Part shown: in pieces, positions 34,941-43,102 of the stretch | Layout: every line of letters begins with the position of its first letter | Position numbering within the stretch: position 1 is the stretch's first letter | Assembly (NCBI RefSeq): GCF_024055605.1 | Contig: NZ_JAMXLX010000008.1 | Coordinates: 131,501 to 195,500, forward strand | Direction: 5' to 3' | DNA length: 64,000 nt | Source of the DNA: Ciceribacter sichuanensis | Lineage (GTDB): Bacteria; Pseudomonadota; Alphaproteobacteria; Rhizobiales; Rhizobiaceae | Program-made: the position numbers and the translations under genes | The notes under the pieces: model-generated | What the model saw: the letters and a program-made list of their open reading frames with translations, nothing else | What the model was told of the DNA's origin: nothing | Databases searched by the model: none

Positions 34941-35489
34941 TCAGGGGAGATGGCGCCATTTGACCATGCGTTCTTTGAGATCGAGCATGCCACCATCGAC
35001 GGTGAACGTGCCGTCGCCGCGGTGATGCATCATTCGACGCTCTTTTCGGGTCTCGTTGATCCAGATCCTCGTCGCTTCAAGGATGAAGAGGTTGTAGGGA
35101 TCCGAAAGCCTGGTATCGACGACCCGGCATTCTATGTTGGCCAGGCAGTCTGAGAGGAGCGGGGCTGATACGTCCTTGGCAGGTCGCGTTTTGAGACCAT
35201 ACCTCTGGAATTTATCTACCCGATCGCCCGAACAATTGCCGACGTCGACAACCGTTTCGGCGAGATCCAGACCGGGGACTGCGATGACACATTCTCCGGT
35301 TTTTCGGAGAGCCTGATAGCTGTGATCCCACGGCCCGATGACACAACCGATCAGCGGCGGGTCATGCTGGATCATCATATGGAAGCCCATTGTCATCACA
35401 TTGGGCTTGCCGTTATCGCTCGTTGAGACCATGACGATTGGGCCAGGTTCCAGAACGCGATATGCTTGAGATGCGGGTAATTCCTTCAT
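34941..35489 (-). CDS. Flavin reductase family protein (FMN-binding)
   Basis: A 182-residue protein of the flavin-reductase-like split-barrel. GPIVMVSTSDNGKPNVMTMGFHM and PPLIGCVIGPWDHSYQALRKTGECVIAVP are the FMN-binding core. Family members reduce free FMN/FAD for partner monooxygenases or bind FMN as electron carriers. No dedicated oxygenase is next door, although ABM-type proteins are. It lies between an SDR and a DUF1330 gene. Confidence 0.88.
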   Translation of the reverse strand: MKELPASQAYRVLEPGPIVMVSTSDNGKPNVMTMGFHMMIQHDPPLIGCVIGPWDHSYQALRKTGECVIAVPGLDLAETVVDVGNCSGDRVDKFQRYGLKTRPAKDVSAPLLSDCLANIECRVVDTRLSDPYNLFILEATRIWINETRKERRMMHHRGDGTFTVDGGMLDLKERMVKWRHLP

Positions 35490-35506
35490 GACAATCTCCC
35501 TTGAGA

Positions 35507-35530
35507 GGTCCCTGCATCTAGGCAGGGACC
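35507..35530 (-). other. Intercistronic hairpin between the SDR and flavin reductase genes
   Basis: Perfect nine-base stem GGTCCCTGC / GCAGGGACC with a six-base loop, 16 bases past the SDR stop, without a T tract in the direction of transcription. Likely a processing or partial attenuation site. Confidence 0.5.
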
Positions 35531-35546
35531 CTTCAGGGCCGGTCTG

Positions 35547-36296
35547 TTACCAACCCTGTTCTACTGGCAGAACGAACAGCTCGGCGACGTCCACATGAGC
35601 CGGGGCCTGGGCGGCGAAGACGATGGTGTCGCCGATATCCTCGCCCTGGAGGAAGGTCATCTGGCTCGCCAGCTCGTCCATCTGCTTGCGGTAGCCCGGA
35701 TCGGTGATGTGATCGTAGAGCTCGGTGGCAACGGCGCCGGGCTGGATGCAGGTCACGCGGATGCCGTGTTTCTGGCCGACTTCCATACGCAGGCCATCAG
35801 AGAAAGCCGTGACCGCATGCTTTGTCGCGCAGTAGACCGACAGACCCTTGAACACCTTGCGGCCAGCGATCGAGGACATGTTGAAGACATGGCCTGAATG
35901 CTGCTTGATCATCTGGGGCAAAACGGCTGCCGTCGTGTTGAGCAGGCCCTTCACATTAACGTCCACCATTCGCTGCCACTCGTCGACCTTGAACTGGTCG
36001 ATATCGGAGAGCGGCATCAGGCCAGCATTGTTGACGAGGATGTCGATCGAACCATAGGCATCGATCAGCTTCTTCACGCCCGCATCGACCGAGTTCGTGT
36101 CAACCACGTCCATTTCGATCACAAGAGCTTCGCCGCCCTTGGCTTCAATCTGGTTCTTGAGATCTTCGAGCTTGTCGGTGCGCCGTGCAGCGATACCGAC
36201 CTTTGCACCGGCTTCAGCAAGCTTCGCAGCAGTCGCGGCTCCAATGCCACTCGATGCTCCGGTCACCAGTGCGATCTTTCCATTGAGGTTGGTCAT
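35547..36296 (-). CDS. Short-chain dehydrogenase/reductase (SDR)
   Basis: A 249-residue SDR from the ATG at 36296, nine bases after AAGGA. Motifs TGASSGIG, AARRTDKLEDL (NADPH-type basic residues), NNAGLMPLS, MSSIAGRK, YCATKHAVT and QPGAVATEL. The ending DIGDTIVFAAQAPAHVDVAE with no GG motif resembles YdfG-like enzymes acting on hydroxy acids or small carbonyls. First gene of its unit, behind a tandem AraC-type repeat. Confidence 0.9.
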   Translation of the reverse strand: MTNLNGKIALVTGASSGIGAATAAKLAEAGAKVGIAARRTDKLEDLKNQIEAKGGEALVIEMDVVDTNSVDAGVKKLIDAYGSIDILVNNAGLMPLSDIDQFKVDEWQRMVDVNVKGLLNTTAAVLPQMIKQHSGHVFNMSSIAGRKVFKGLSVYCATKHAVTAFSDGLRMEVGQKHGIRVTCIQPGAVATELYDHITDPGYRKQMDELASQMTFLQGEDIGDTIVFAAQAPAHVDVAELFVLPVEQGW

Positions 36297-36317
36297 TGTC
36301 TTCATTCCTTGTCTGAA

Positions 36318-36420
36318 GCCCACCACCGCGGTGGGCGTTTCGTTTTAACAAGGAGGAATTTAAGCCGTTCATCAGCGCCCTTCTCACGGGCTCTTGCTCG
36401 ACCTGTCGCGATCTTGCTCG
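36318..36420 (-). promoter_or_regulatory. Control region with tandem AraC-type sites and leader hairpin
   Basis: TCTTGCTCG occurs twice in direct orientation at 36392-36400 and 36412-36420, exactly 20 bases apart, upstream of the SDR. A leader hairpin GCCCACC / GGTGGGC lies at 36318-36336. The same half-site recurs at 34591 and 38134, and an AraC gene lies 1.8 kb away. Confidence 0.55.
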
Positions 36421-36727
36421 AAACGTAAGATGTTAAAAACTAGCCTCGGCGATGGTGACTGGGGCGGCAGGCCAGTTTAACGACGGACTAGCCAGACCAA
36501 CTGAAAGTCTTCGTCGATTTCGACGTAAACGAGCATGCGGCCGCAGCCACGCGCGCTATTGCGTTTGCTGAGCCGATCAAAGTATCAGGTAGGGGGCCCA
36601 TTATCCGCTTCCCGAAATCAGGGCATGTTTAGGGAGACGAGACACACTACAGGTGAGGCCACTCGTCTGGAGCTGATGCTGCTGATGCAAGCGTGCCAAC
36701 GGCGCTTGATGGAGCAAAAACTCTCTT
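36421..36727. other. Intergenic stretch without recognised genes
   Basis: About 300 bases between the AraC-type sites and the 3' end of the cyclase gene. Short frames exist but none has both a ribosome site and family features. Confidence 0.5.
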
Positions 36728-37948
36728 TCAGCCGACGGCATGATGGGGAGTATCAAGCGTGTAAAGCATTTGCGCGCCTTCTACGCCCTTGAGTGCGAAC
36801 CGGCCTACGCATGCAAGACGCTGGCGATTACGCCCCTCCATACAGTCTGCGAAGTTTGAAGAGGTTAGCAGGTTTACATCCAGCGACCGACACAATGAAA
36901 CGATGCGACTTACCTCGTTTACGGCGGGACCTATCACAGTGAAATCGAGCCGGTCCTCGCTTCCGATATTCCCGTAGAAGACATCACCGATATGTAGCCC
37001 GAGACAGACTTCCGTTGTGGGACGGCCTTCCGATGTCCTCCGGGTATTAAGGGATCTCAGCCTCAGGCGGAGGAGGTTTTCGGCCTGCAGCGCGGCGTCA
37101 CAAGCATCAATCTGTCGATCCGCCCTGAAAATTGCCAGGATACCATCTCCGATTAATTTCAGGACCGTCCCGCCAGCCTCATGGACTGCTGAGATGACCG
37201 CATCACTGTAATCATTCAGGAGAGGAATGATCTCCTCAGGCGACACTGAGGCAGAAATTCTTGTATAGTTTGCAAGGTCCGAGAACCACAGGGCCGCGGA
37301 TATCCGTTCCGACGCGCCCCGGTTGATTTTACCTTCGAAAACTTTTCGTGCTGCGTCGTGCCCAAGATAGACTTCGGCAATCGTCCTTGCGATCCGCGCA
37401 AGCGCAGTGCTTTTAATCGCCAATGCAAGAACCGGCAAAAGTTTGCGAAGGTTTTGAAGATCGACATCAGAGAAACCACTGGGGTCGCGAGTCGCGAAGT
37501 GAGAGAAGAAGCAGTCCATCTCTCCAATGGTCCCTTGCTTCTCAAATCGATGGATGAAGGCCACAAAGTCTATAACCCCGGAGTTACGCATGTCGTCGAG
37601 CATCGCGAAATCGGTCGGGTCTCCTCGTCCGATACGACGTCGGACATCGGACTCCTTCCCAGCCCAGAGATAGTAGAAGGCTGAGCGCTTCCAATTTTCA
37701 AAGGCGTCTCCAGAACTGCTAGGACCATACTCAAACTCTGTCTCCACGACTTGCTGACTGTCCCATCGAAAGGCGCGCCCCTCGTGAACCGGGTGCAGCG
37801 TGTCAATAAGTGCAAGACTGCGGTCAAGCGGTAAACCGGCGTCACGACATGCTGCACAAAAGCCGCCGAGCAACACGGACTCGCTTGCTCCGTGAAGCCC
37901 TTGCTGTGCTACCCAAGCGGAAATCCTCTCAATGTCTTCGTTAGTCAT
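36728..37948 (-). CDS. Adenylate/guanylate cyclase (class III)
   Basis: A 406-residue protein. Residues 1 to about 205 are an uncharacterised region with no membrane span; the class III catalytic domain follows from about 212. Metal-binding aspartates D224 (FSDLANYT) and D268 (LIGDGILAIF), base-selecting D335 (LDFTVIG) and transition-state N344 and R348 (VNEVSRI) are all present, so it should make cAMP. Rhizobia carry many such soluble cyclases with varied sensory N-termini. Its promoter region contains one AraC-type half-site at 38134. Confidence 0.88.
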   Translation of the reverse strand: MTNEDIERISAWVAQQGLHGASESVLLGGFCAACRDAGLPLDRSLALIDTLHPVHEGRAFRWDSQQVVETEFEYGPSSSGDAFENWKRSAFYYLWAGKESDVRRRIGRGDPTDFAMLDDMRNSGVIDFVAFIHRFEKQGTIGEMDCFFSHFATRDPSGFSDVDLQNLRKLLPVLALAIKSTALARIARTIAEVYLGHDAARKVFEGKINRGASERISAALWFSDLANYTRISASVSPEEIIPLLNDYSDAVISAVHEAGGTVLKLIGDGILAIFRADRQIDACDAALQAENLLRLRLRSLNTRRTSEGRPTTEVCLGLHIGDVFYGNIGSEDRLDFTVIGPAVNEVSRIVSLCRSLDVNLLTSSNFADCMEGRNRQRLACVGRFALKGVEGAQMLYTLDTPHHAVG

Positions 37949-38133
37949 ACCACTTAGAATTTCCGCGCAAAATTGTCAGTGACTTACTGTGCGGGTTGAG
38001 TTTCACCGAAACAAGAGCCTTTAGCTTCTAATCACACCAATGCTGCAGTTCCCGACCGTTGTTCATCGCTGCCTCCCGGGTATTTACGGAACACCCGGAA
38101 ACGATCTTTCGCACCTTTGGGAGCCTGGCGCGC

Positions 38134-38142
38134 TCTTGCTCG
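38134..38142 (-). promoter_or_regulatory. Further TCTTGCTCG half-site
   Basis: The nine-base half-site of the tandem repeat at 36392/36412 recurs here in the same orientation, between the AraC gene end and the cyclase start, followed by AAATCGCGACA. Confidence 0.35.
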
Positions 38143-38164
38143 AAATCGCGACAAGGCAAAAAAA

Positions 38165-39169
38165 TCAGCCCCGCCGGTAGTGGCTCGGCGGCAGGCCGGT
38201 TTCCCGACGGAAGACCTGGGCGAAGTGACTTGGGCTCGAATAGCCGACGGACATGCCAATCTCGATGATGCTCGTATCCGTCTCCTGCAGAAGAAGCTGT
38301 GCCCGGGCAACGCGCTGGCGAATGAAGTAGCGCGAGGGCGAGAGCCCGGTCGCCTTCTTGAACAAACGGCTGAAATGGAATTCACTCATGCCGACTGTCT
38401 CGGCAATCTGTGCGAGATTGAACGGCTCGGCTAAATTTTCCTCAAGATATGCGACGGCTCGACGAAGCTTGAAGCCTGGAAGTGCATTCTGACGATCATC
38501 CGCGGCTTCACTCGCGGCATAATTTCGGATCAGATGCACGGCTAGTGTCTGGGCAAGACCCTGAATGAACAGCTGACTTCCTTTCCTCTCAGACGTGAGT
38601 TCTTGGTGGATCACGGAAAGAAGGAGTGACAGCTGCGTGTCCTTACCCCCTGAAATATCGCGGAGTGCGGGAGGAGCGGCGCAGCCCAGCACATCATAGG
38701 CGACGCGCTCGAACAGCGGAACGGAGAGATAAAGGTGCATGACCTGGAAAGGTGCGTCGCCGATGGCGCGCCAGCGCATCTCGTATGGGGTGGGGGAGCG
38801 GGTCAGGAAAAAATCACCAACTGTGACCGTGTTGGCGACCCAGTCCCCGTCAAGGTCGCGTTCCTCAACGACAGCTTCGCCTGACATCACCCAAACGATC
38901 AATGGTTCTGCAACAGCAGGAACAAGAAATGGCTCCTGCTTGTTGAGACGGGAATAGACCTGCACGAACATGTCGTTCCACGCCGGACTATCGCCACTAA
39001 CAAGCGTGCGACCGGCAATATACTGTTCAAGCCCGACCGGGGACGTCCGCTCGGGCCTCGCAATGACCTCTTCCAGTTCGGGCACGAGTGCCGCTGGATA
39101 AATGGGATTTCCGGTAACGGCCGGGATTGGGGGCAAAACGTTTTGGCGGGATGGTTCGATGGTTTCCAA
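38165..39169 (-). CDS. AraC-family transcriptional regulator with cupin-type sensor domain
   Basis: A 334-residue regulator starting at a TTG (39169) seven bases after GAGAGG. The N-terminal cupin-like domain (about 55-190: WVMSGEAVVEERDLDGDW, MRWRAIGDAPFQVMHLYLSVP) senses a ligand. The C-terminal double helix-turn-helix is complete: FNLAQIAETVGMSEFHFSRL and SIIEIGMSVGYSSPSHFAQV, ending PPSHYRRG. It is the likely reader of the TCTTGCTCG repeats upstream of two nearby SDR-containing operons. Confidence 0.9.
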   Translation of the reverse strand: METIEPSRQNVLPPIPAVTGNPIYPAALVPELEEVIARPERTSPVGLEQYIAGRTLVSGDSPAWNDMFVQVYSRLNKQEPFLVPAVAEPLIVWVMSGEAVVEERDLDGDWVANTVTVGDFFLTRSPTPYEMRWRAIGDAPFQVMHLYLSVPLFERVAYDVLGCAAPPALRDISGGKDTQLSLLLSVIHQELTSERKGSQLFIQGLAQTLAVHLIRNYAASEAADDRQNALPGFKLRRAVAYLEENLAEPFNLAQIAETVGMSEFHFSRLFKKATGLSPSRYFIRQRVARAQLLLQETDTSIIEIGMSVGYSSPSHFAQVFRRETGLPPSHYRRG

Positions 39170-39219
39170 TGCGGACCCTCTCTTAAAACGAGCATAGCTT
39201 GTGTAGGTTGCCTAAGGGT

Positions 39220-39669
39220 TCAATGGAACATATCCCGGTTCACATCTCCGCCCACAACCACCATCAATGATGCAATGCAGCATTTGGTTTCGTCCGATGA
39301 GAAAATAAATCCGGTCTCAACGCACTCTTTGGGGCAAACGAAATCCACATCAACGTCACATGTAAATATTTCCGGCTCCGTAGCACCCTTCGGGAAACCT
39401 CCATTGACCTCTTTCTCAAGAAGCAACCGCCCGGCGGCACGCTCCCCTCGCATCGCTCGAATGAAAGTGGCTGCTGCACCGCCCAACATGATCCACTCCA
39501 TCGTTCGTAGGTTTGGGCTAGCATCGCCCGTGACGATCAAGGATCGGTAGAACGAAGCTCCAATGAGATTGTCTGATCGCGCCAATGTGGATGCTGGCAT
39601 CTGCCGCATGGAGATTTGAGCGCTCGTGAAACTGCCAAGGGGTCGGAACCCCAGCGCCTCAGTCATCAC
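39220..39669 (-). CDS. Hypothetical protein coupled to the CMD gene
   Basis: A 149-residue frame whose start overlaps the stop of the CMD-domain gene (39666-39669), suggesting translational coupling. No clear family. The last third (GFIFSSDETKCCIASLMVVVGGD) resembles the end of short-chain dehydrogenases (SDE...VTG...VVDGG), but the Rossmann and YxxxK motifs are absent, so it may be a decayed SDR fragment or an unrelated protein. AGCGCTCAAATC lies upstream and no separate promoter is evident. Confidence 0.45.
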   Translation of the reverse strand: MMTEALGFRPLGSFTSAQISMRQMPASTLARSDNLIGASFYRSLIVTGDASPNLRTMEWIMLGGAAATFIRAMRGERAAGRLLLEKEVNGGFPKGATEPEIFTCDVDVDFVCPKECVETGFIFSSDETKCCIASLMVVVGGDVNRDMFH

Positions 39670-40892
39670 GAAGCGGAGTCAGCAGCCTGCTTTTCGTTGA
39701 ATAACGAGATACGATCATCGGCAATCAGCAGAGCTTTTTCGATCAATGGATAGCCAGCATAGGGAATGACGTTGAAGAGGGTCTCGATAATCTCTTCCCG
39801 GGTGGCCCCGAGATTGAGAGCTGCATCGACATGGACGCCCAGCGGCTTTTCCGCCGCGATAGTTCCCTGGGCGGCGAGAGCAGAGATTGCACCCAGCTCG
39901 CGTCCCTTGGGGTCAAGCGCTGAGCGTGAAAAGATATCGCCGTAGCAATGCGCAACAATAAGCCTACCCAGACCAGGAGCAATATCTTTGAAGCTGTCGA
40001 CCACATCAGCGCCGGATCCTCCTGATGTTGCGGCAAGTGTTGCGGCCCCGCTCATGAAGCGCTTCTCATCATCTTTGGTGGTCTGGACTCTTTTCTGGGT
40101 ATTCGCTTGTGGTCGTTCGGAAGCCACCAGGACATTGTTCGCTCTGCCAGCAGCGTTGAGCGCTGCAGGGAACCCGGAATAGACGCTCAGTTGGATAACC
40201 ATTTCGACAATGTCGCTGTGGGTTGCGCCCGTAGCCAAAGCCGAAGCGATGTGGGCGTCGAAGCTCGCCCCCACCTTCCCCCTCGCCCCGAGCATTGCAG
40301 CGGACGCGAGATGGGCCAGCCTCGGCTCCAGGTGCACGGCGCAGAAGATCTCTTCGTCAAGGACCTGTTCGCGCCACTTCAGGAACTCGGGCGCAACTCG
40401 ATCAAGGACAGCGAGACGGTCGGAGGAGATATCCGGGATGGCAGGTGATGCCTGAGCCTCCGTGGCATTACTGGTTTCGCCCCGCTCGGCGAGAATATCG
40501 CGGACGATGGGAACGGCGTTGATCGCCGTCGGAAACCCAACAAGACCCGCGGAAATAAACAACAGGTCGACAACATCATCGGGGGTTCCCCCGGCATTCA
40601 ATAATCCGTTGAGGTGAAAAGACAGTTGAGATTGCGCCGATCCGTGGGCCAGCAACGTGGCCGTGGTCAGAATCTGGCGTGTTCGCAGATCAAGACCATC
40701 CCGCGACAACACATCGCCATAGGGATATTGAATAGTGAACCGCGCCAGATCTTCCGAGAAGCGCGCAAGCTGGCTTACCGGCCCTCCAAAATTCTCACCT
40801 CCGATCTGTTTGAGAACGGCAAGACCACGAAGGTGTTTTTGTCTGTCTTCTGGCGAGGCCAAATTCTCGAGCTGCTCTTCGATTTTACTCAT
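39666..40892 (-). CDS. Carboxymuconolactone decarboxylase-like protein with three CMD repeats
   Basis: A 408-residue protein from the ATG at 40892. Three CMD-type modules are visible at about 45-130, 165-250 and 300-390, each with a conserved motif such as GGTPDDVVDLLFISAGLVGF, GATHSDIVEMVIQLSVYSGF and GATREEIIETLFNVIPYAGY. None has the CxxC of peroxidase (AhpD) members, so a decarboxylase or lactonase-like role is more likely than peroxide reduction. CMD proteins are usually one module of 100-130 residues; doublets are known and triplets are uncommon. Confidence 0.88.
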   Translation of the reverse strand: MSKIEEQLENLASPEDRQKHLRGLAVLKQIGGENFGGPVSQLARFSEDLARFTIQYPYGDVLSRDGLDLRTRQILTTATLLAHGSAQSQLSFHLNGLLNAGGTPDDVVDLLFISAGLVGFPTAINAVPIVRDILAERGETSNATEAQASPAIPDISSDRLAVLDRVAPEFLKWREQVLDEEIFCAVHLEPRLAHLASAAMLGARGKVGASFDAHIASALATGATHSDIVEMVIQLSVYSGFPAALNAAGRANNVLVASERPQANTQKRVQTTKDDEKRFMSGAATLAATSGGSGADVVDSFKDIAPGLGRLIVAHCYGDIFSRSALDPKGRELGAISALAAQGTIAAEKPLGVHVDAALNLGATREEIIETLFNVIPYAGYPLIEKALLIADDRISLFNEKQAADSAS

Positions 40893-40991
40893 TATCATCG
40901 CTTTCTTTTGATCTGTTTTTCACGGACGCAGATGTTCCCATCGAGTGAAAGAATTGGACACGCCGGCATTGGCTATGCCGGCGTGTCCAGA

Positions 40992-41243
40992 CTACTGATT
41001 GCGATAGAGAACCATTCCCGCGTGGTACAGGACGCCATCGACGAAATCGCCGTCGGCAGTAAAGCCGGTGTCGTCCCAGTACTCGATGTGATCTCCCGAC
41101 ACCTCGTATCGTCCTTGATAGGCACTTTCGCGTCGGCCACGGGCCTCGTCGTAGCGGCCATTCGGAAGCAACTGGTGCCGGATGCGGCCGTCTGCGGTCA
41201 CCCACATGCCGACATAAGGGTGTGAAGGCGTTGCGGTCGTCAT
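40992..41243 (-). CDS. Atu4866-family small protein
   Basis: An 83-residue protein matching the Atu4866 domain first seen in Agrobacterium: HPYVGMWVTADGRIRHQLLP, GRYDEARG, YQGRYEVSGDHIEYWDDTGFTADGDF and GVLYHAGMVLYR. The fold is a small beta barrel of unknown function. Its ATG overlaps the stop of the upstream secreted protein (ATGA), so the two are co-translated; the longer open frame was rejected. Confidence 0.85.
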   Translation of the reverse strand: MTTATPSHPYVGMWVTADGRIRHQLLPNGRYDEARGRRESAYQGRYEVSGDHIEYWDDTGFTADGDFVDGVLYHAGMVLYRNQ

Positions 41244-41806
41244 TGTGCCGCCTCCGTCTTGCCCAGGAAAGACTGAATGGTCTCGGGTTCGACGACCCAG
41301 GCGTAGTTCAGTTCGTGCCGGATCTTCCATTTGCCACCAGTGCATTCCCAGCCCAGCTGCGAGCGGCCATCAAAAGCGATCACCTTGCCGTCAAGACGAT
41401 CAATGCGGCCAACGAAGCCAAGAGTCGTCGAAGCAACTGTGTCGCCGACGATTGCGTCATGGCCTCCGGTCAATCCGTGGCGAACGGATCGGGCGGCGTT
41501 CTGCAATGCCTCCCAGTTGGCGCCGTAGCGAGCCGAATTGTCAAAGAGCTGTGTGCTACCAGGCGCAAAATTGTCGTAGAAAACCCCCTTGGTGTTTTCC
41601 AGGTCGTAATATTTGTTCAGCTTTTCTGCGAACACGAATTTACCATCGCCTTCATGACGCTCCCAGCCCTTCATGATCCAGTCGGCATGGAGCGCGAGAG
41701 GAGCCTCGGCGCCTTCCCGGGGGCACGTGCTATCCTGTGCAGCGACAGGTCCGGCGCAGATCCCCAGAACCAATGCTGCTGCGAGCGTGATCTTGATGTT
41801 CGTCAT
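41240..41806 (-). CDS. Secreted NTF2/SnoaL-like protein
   Basis: A 188-residue protein with a Sec signal peptide (MTNIKITLAAALVLGICAGP, cleavage near AAQ at 23-24). The mature part has SnoaL/NTF2-like features: DWIMKGWERHEGDGKFVFAEKL, FYDNFAPGSTQLFDN and RSQLGWECTGGKWKIRHELNYAW. Periplasmic members are mostly uncharacterised. It is divergent from a LysR gene and heads a two-gene unit with the Atu4866-like protein. Confidence 0.8.
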   Translation of the reverse strand: MTNIKITLAAALVLGICAGPVAAQDSTCPREGAEAPLALHADWIMKGWERHEGDGKFVFAEKLNKYYDLENTKGVFYDNFAPGSTQLFDNSARYGANWEALQNAARSVRHGLTGGHDAIVGDTVASTTLGFVGRIDRLDGKVIAFDGRSQLGWECTGGKWKIRHELNYAWVVEPETIQSFLGKTEAAQ

Positions 41807-41919
41807 TGGAATATCTCCTTCGATGATCGTTGTTTGTTGCCTGCCGTGCTGTGCGAGATACGTTTGTCGGCCACGAGCAATAGGTAGACAAATTTGATTG
41901 TCGCTTGTATTCCCTTTCC

Positions 41920-41938
41920 GCTAACGTGATTGGTTAGC
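41920..41938. promoter_or_regulatory. Candidate LysR operator
   Basis: GCTAAC and GTTAGC flank a seven-base spacer just before the LysR start at 41950. A longer-spaced pair, TTTGTC at 41863 and GACAAA at 41887, lies between the divergent starts. Confidence 0.4.
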
Positions 41939-41949
41939 AGGATGCGACA

Positions 41950-42849
41950 ATGACAATTGACCTAAACTTGGTGCCAGTGTTTCTGGCGGTCGCCGAAGAG
42001 GGGAACTTCAGGGCCGCGGCCGACCGGCTGGGGGTTACACGCTCGGCCGTAAGCCAGGGCATCCGCCGACTCGAGGATATCTGCGGCATCGCGCTCGTTA
42101 GCCGCACGACCCGTAGTGTGCGGCTGACCGAGGCGGGCAACCGCTTCCGCGAAACACTGTCCCAACCAATGGCAGAGGTCAGATCTGCGTTCGAGAATGT
42201 AGCGGGTGACGCAAGACCGAGCGGCTTGCTGCGGATCGCGGTGACATCGATTGCCGAACAGTTTTTGTCCGGCCCGCTGATCGCGTCCTTCGCTGAAGCC
42301 CATCCCCGCATCACGATCGACGTCACGGTGACCGACGACGTCTTTGACATCGTAGCTGCCGGCTTCGATGCGGGGGTCCGGCTGGGTGATGTGATCGAGC
42401 AGGACATGGTCGCGGTGCCACTGACGAAAGAAGAGCGAGAAGTGGTCGTCGCGACGCCGCGATATTTCGAGGTCCATGGAACGCCTCGCCATCCTCGGGA
42501 CCTTGTGCGTCATCGCTGTATCGGTTGGCGTCCGTCTCCAAGTGCTGCGCCTTACCGATGGGAGTTCGAGGAGGATGGAATTTCTATCGACGTTGCCGTT
42601 GAGCCGCAAATCACCACAAACGATCTGTATCTAATGATACGGACCGCACTCGCTGGTGGCGGCATTACATTTGCGTTGGAGGAGACGTTTCGTTCATACA
42701 TCGATCGCGGCGAGTTGATCACGGTGTTGGACGATTATCTGCCGCCATTTCCAGGCTTCTTCCTTTACTTCCCCAATCGCCGGAATATGGCGCCCAAGCT
42801 GCGAGCGCTCATTGACCACGTTCGTGCATACAAACCGACGTCATCCTAG
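41950..42849 (+). CDS. LysR-family transcriptional regulator
   Basis: A 299-residue regulator. Winged helix: LNLVPVFLAVAEEGNFRAAA, VTRSAVSQGIRRLEDICGI, RTTRSVRLTEAG; then a complete substrate domain with GDARPSGLLRIAV and FDAGVRLGDVIEQDMVAVPL. This GxxR-LGD pattern groups it with LysR proteins that control oxidoreductase operons. It is divergent from the secreted NTF2-like/Atu4866 pair, its likely target. Confidence 0.92.
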   Translation: MTIDLNLVPVFLAVAEEGNFRAAADRLGVTRSAVSQGIRRLEDICGIALVSRTTRSVRLTEAGNRFRETLSQPMAEVRSAFENVAGDARPSGLLRIAVTSIAEQFLSGPLIASFAEAHPRITIDVTVTDDVFDIVAAGFDAGVRLGDVIEQDMVAVPLTKEEREVVVATPRYFEVHGTPRHPRDLVRHRCIGWRPSPSAAPYRWEFEEDGISIDVAVEPQITTNDLYLMIRTALAGGGITFALEETFRSYIDRGELITVLDDYLPPFPGFFLYFPNRRNMAPKLRALIDHVRAYKPTSS

Positions 42850-43102
42850 CTGTCAGTCGCCAGGGCACACGGGGTTTTGTGCGTGGGATCGGACACGTAT
42901 AATGCCCAGCTATTCGCTAATTCGGCCGGCCCGAACCAGGCCAAGGTGGCGCAGATTGGTGAGAATGGACACGCGGCTCCAGAAGGTCGAAAGCGGCAAG
43001 GCCCGCAGCGAAAACGACGTTCGTCACTATGGAAGAAGAGGCTGGTGTGCAGCCTCTTCACGGATCCGCATGTTTCGCCTTGTTAGAGCCGGCTGTCAGA
43101 CC

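Noticed and set aside
42850-43102. Possible small gene between LysR and the metallo-hydrolase
   Set aside because: Short frames in both directions with no ribosome site or motif.
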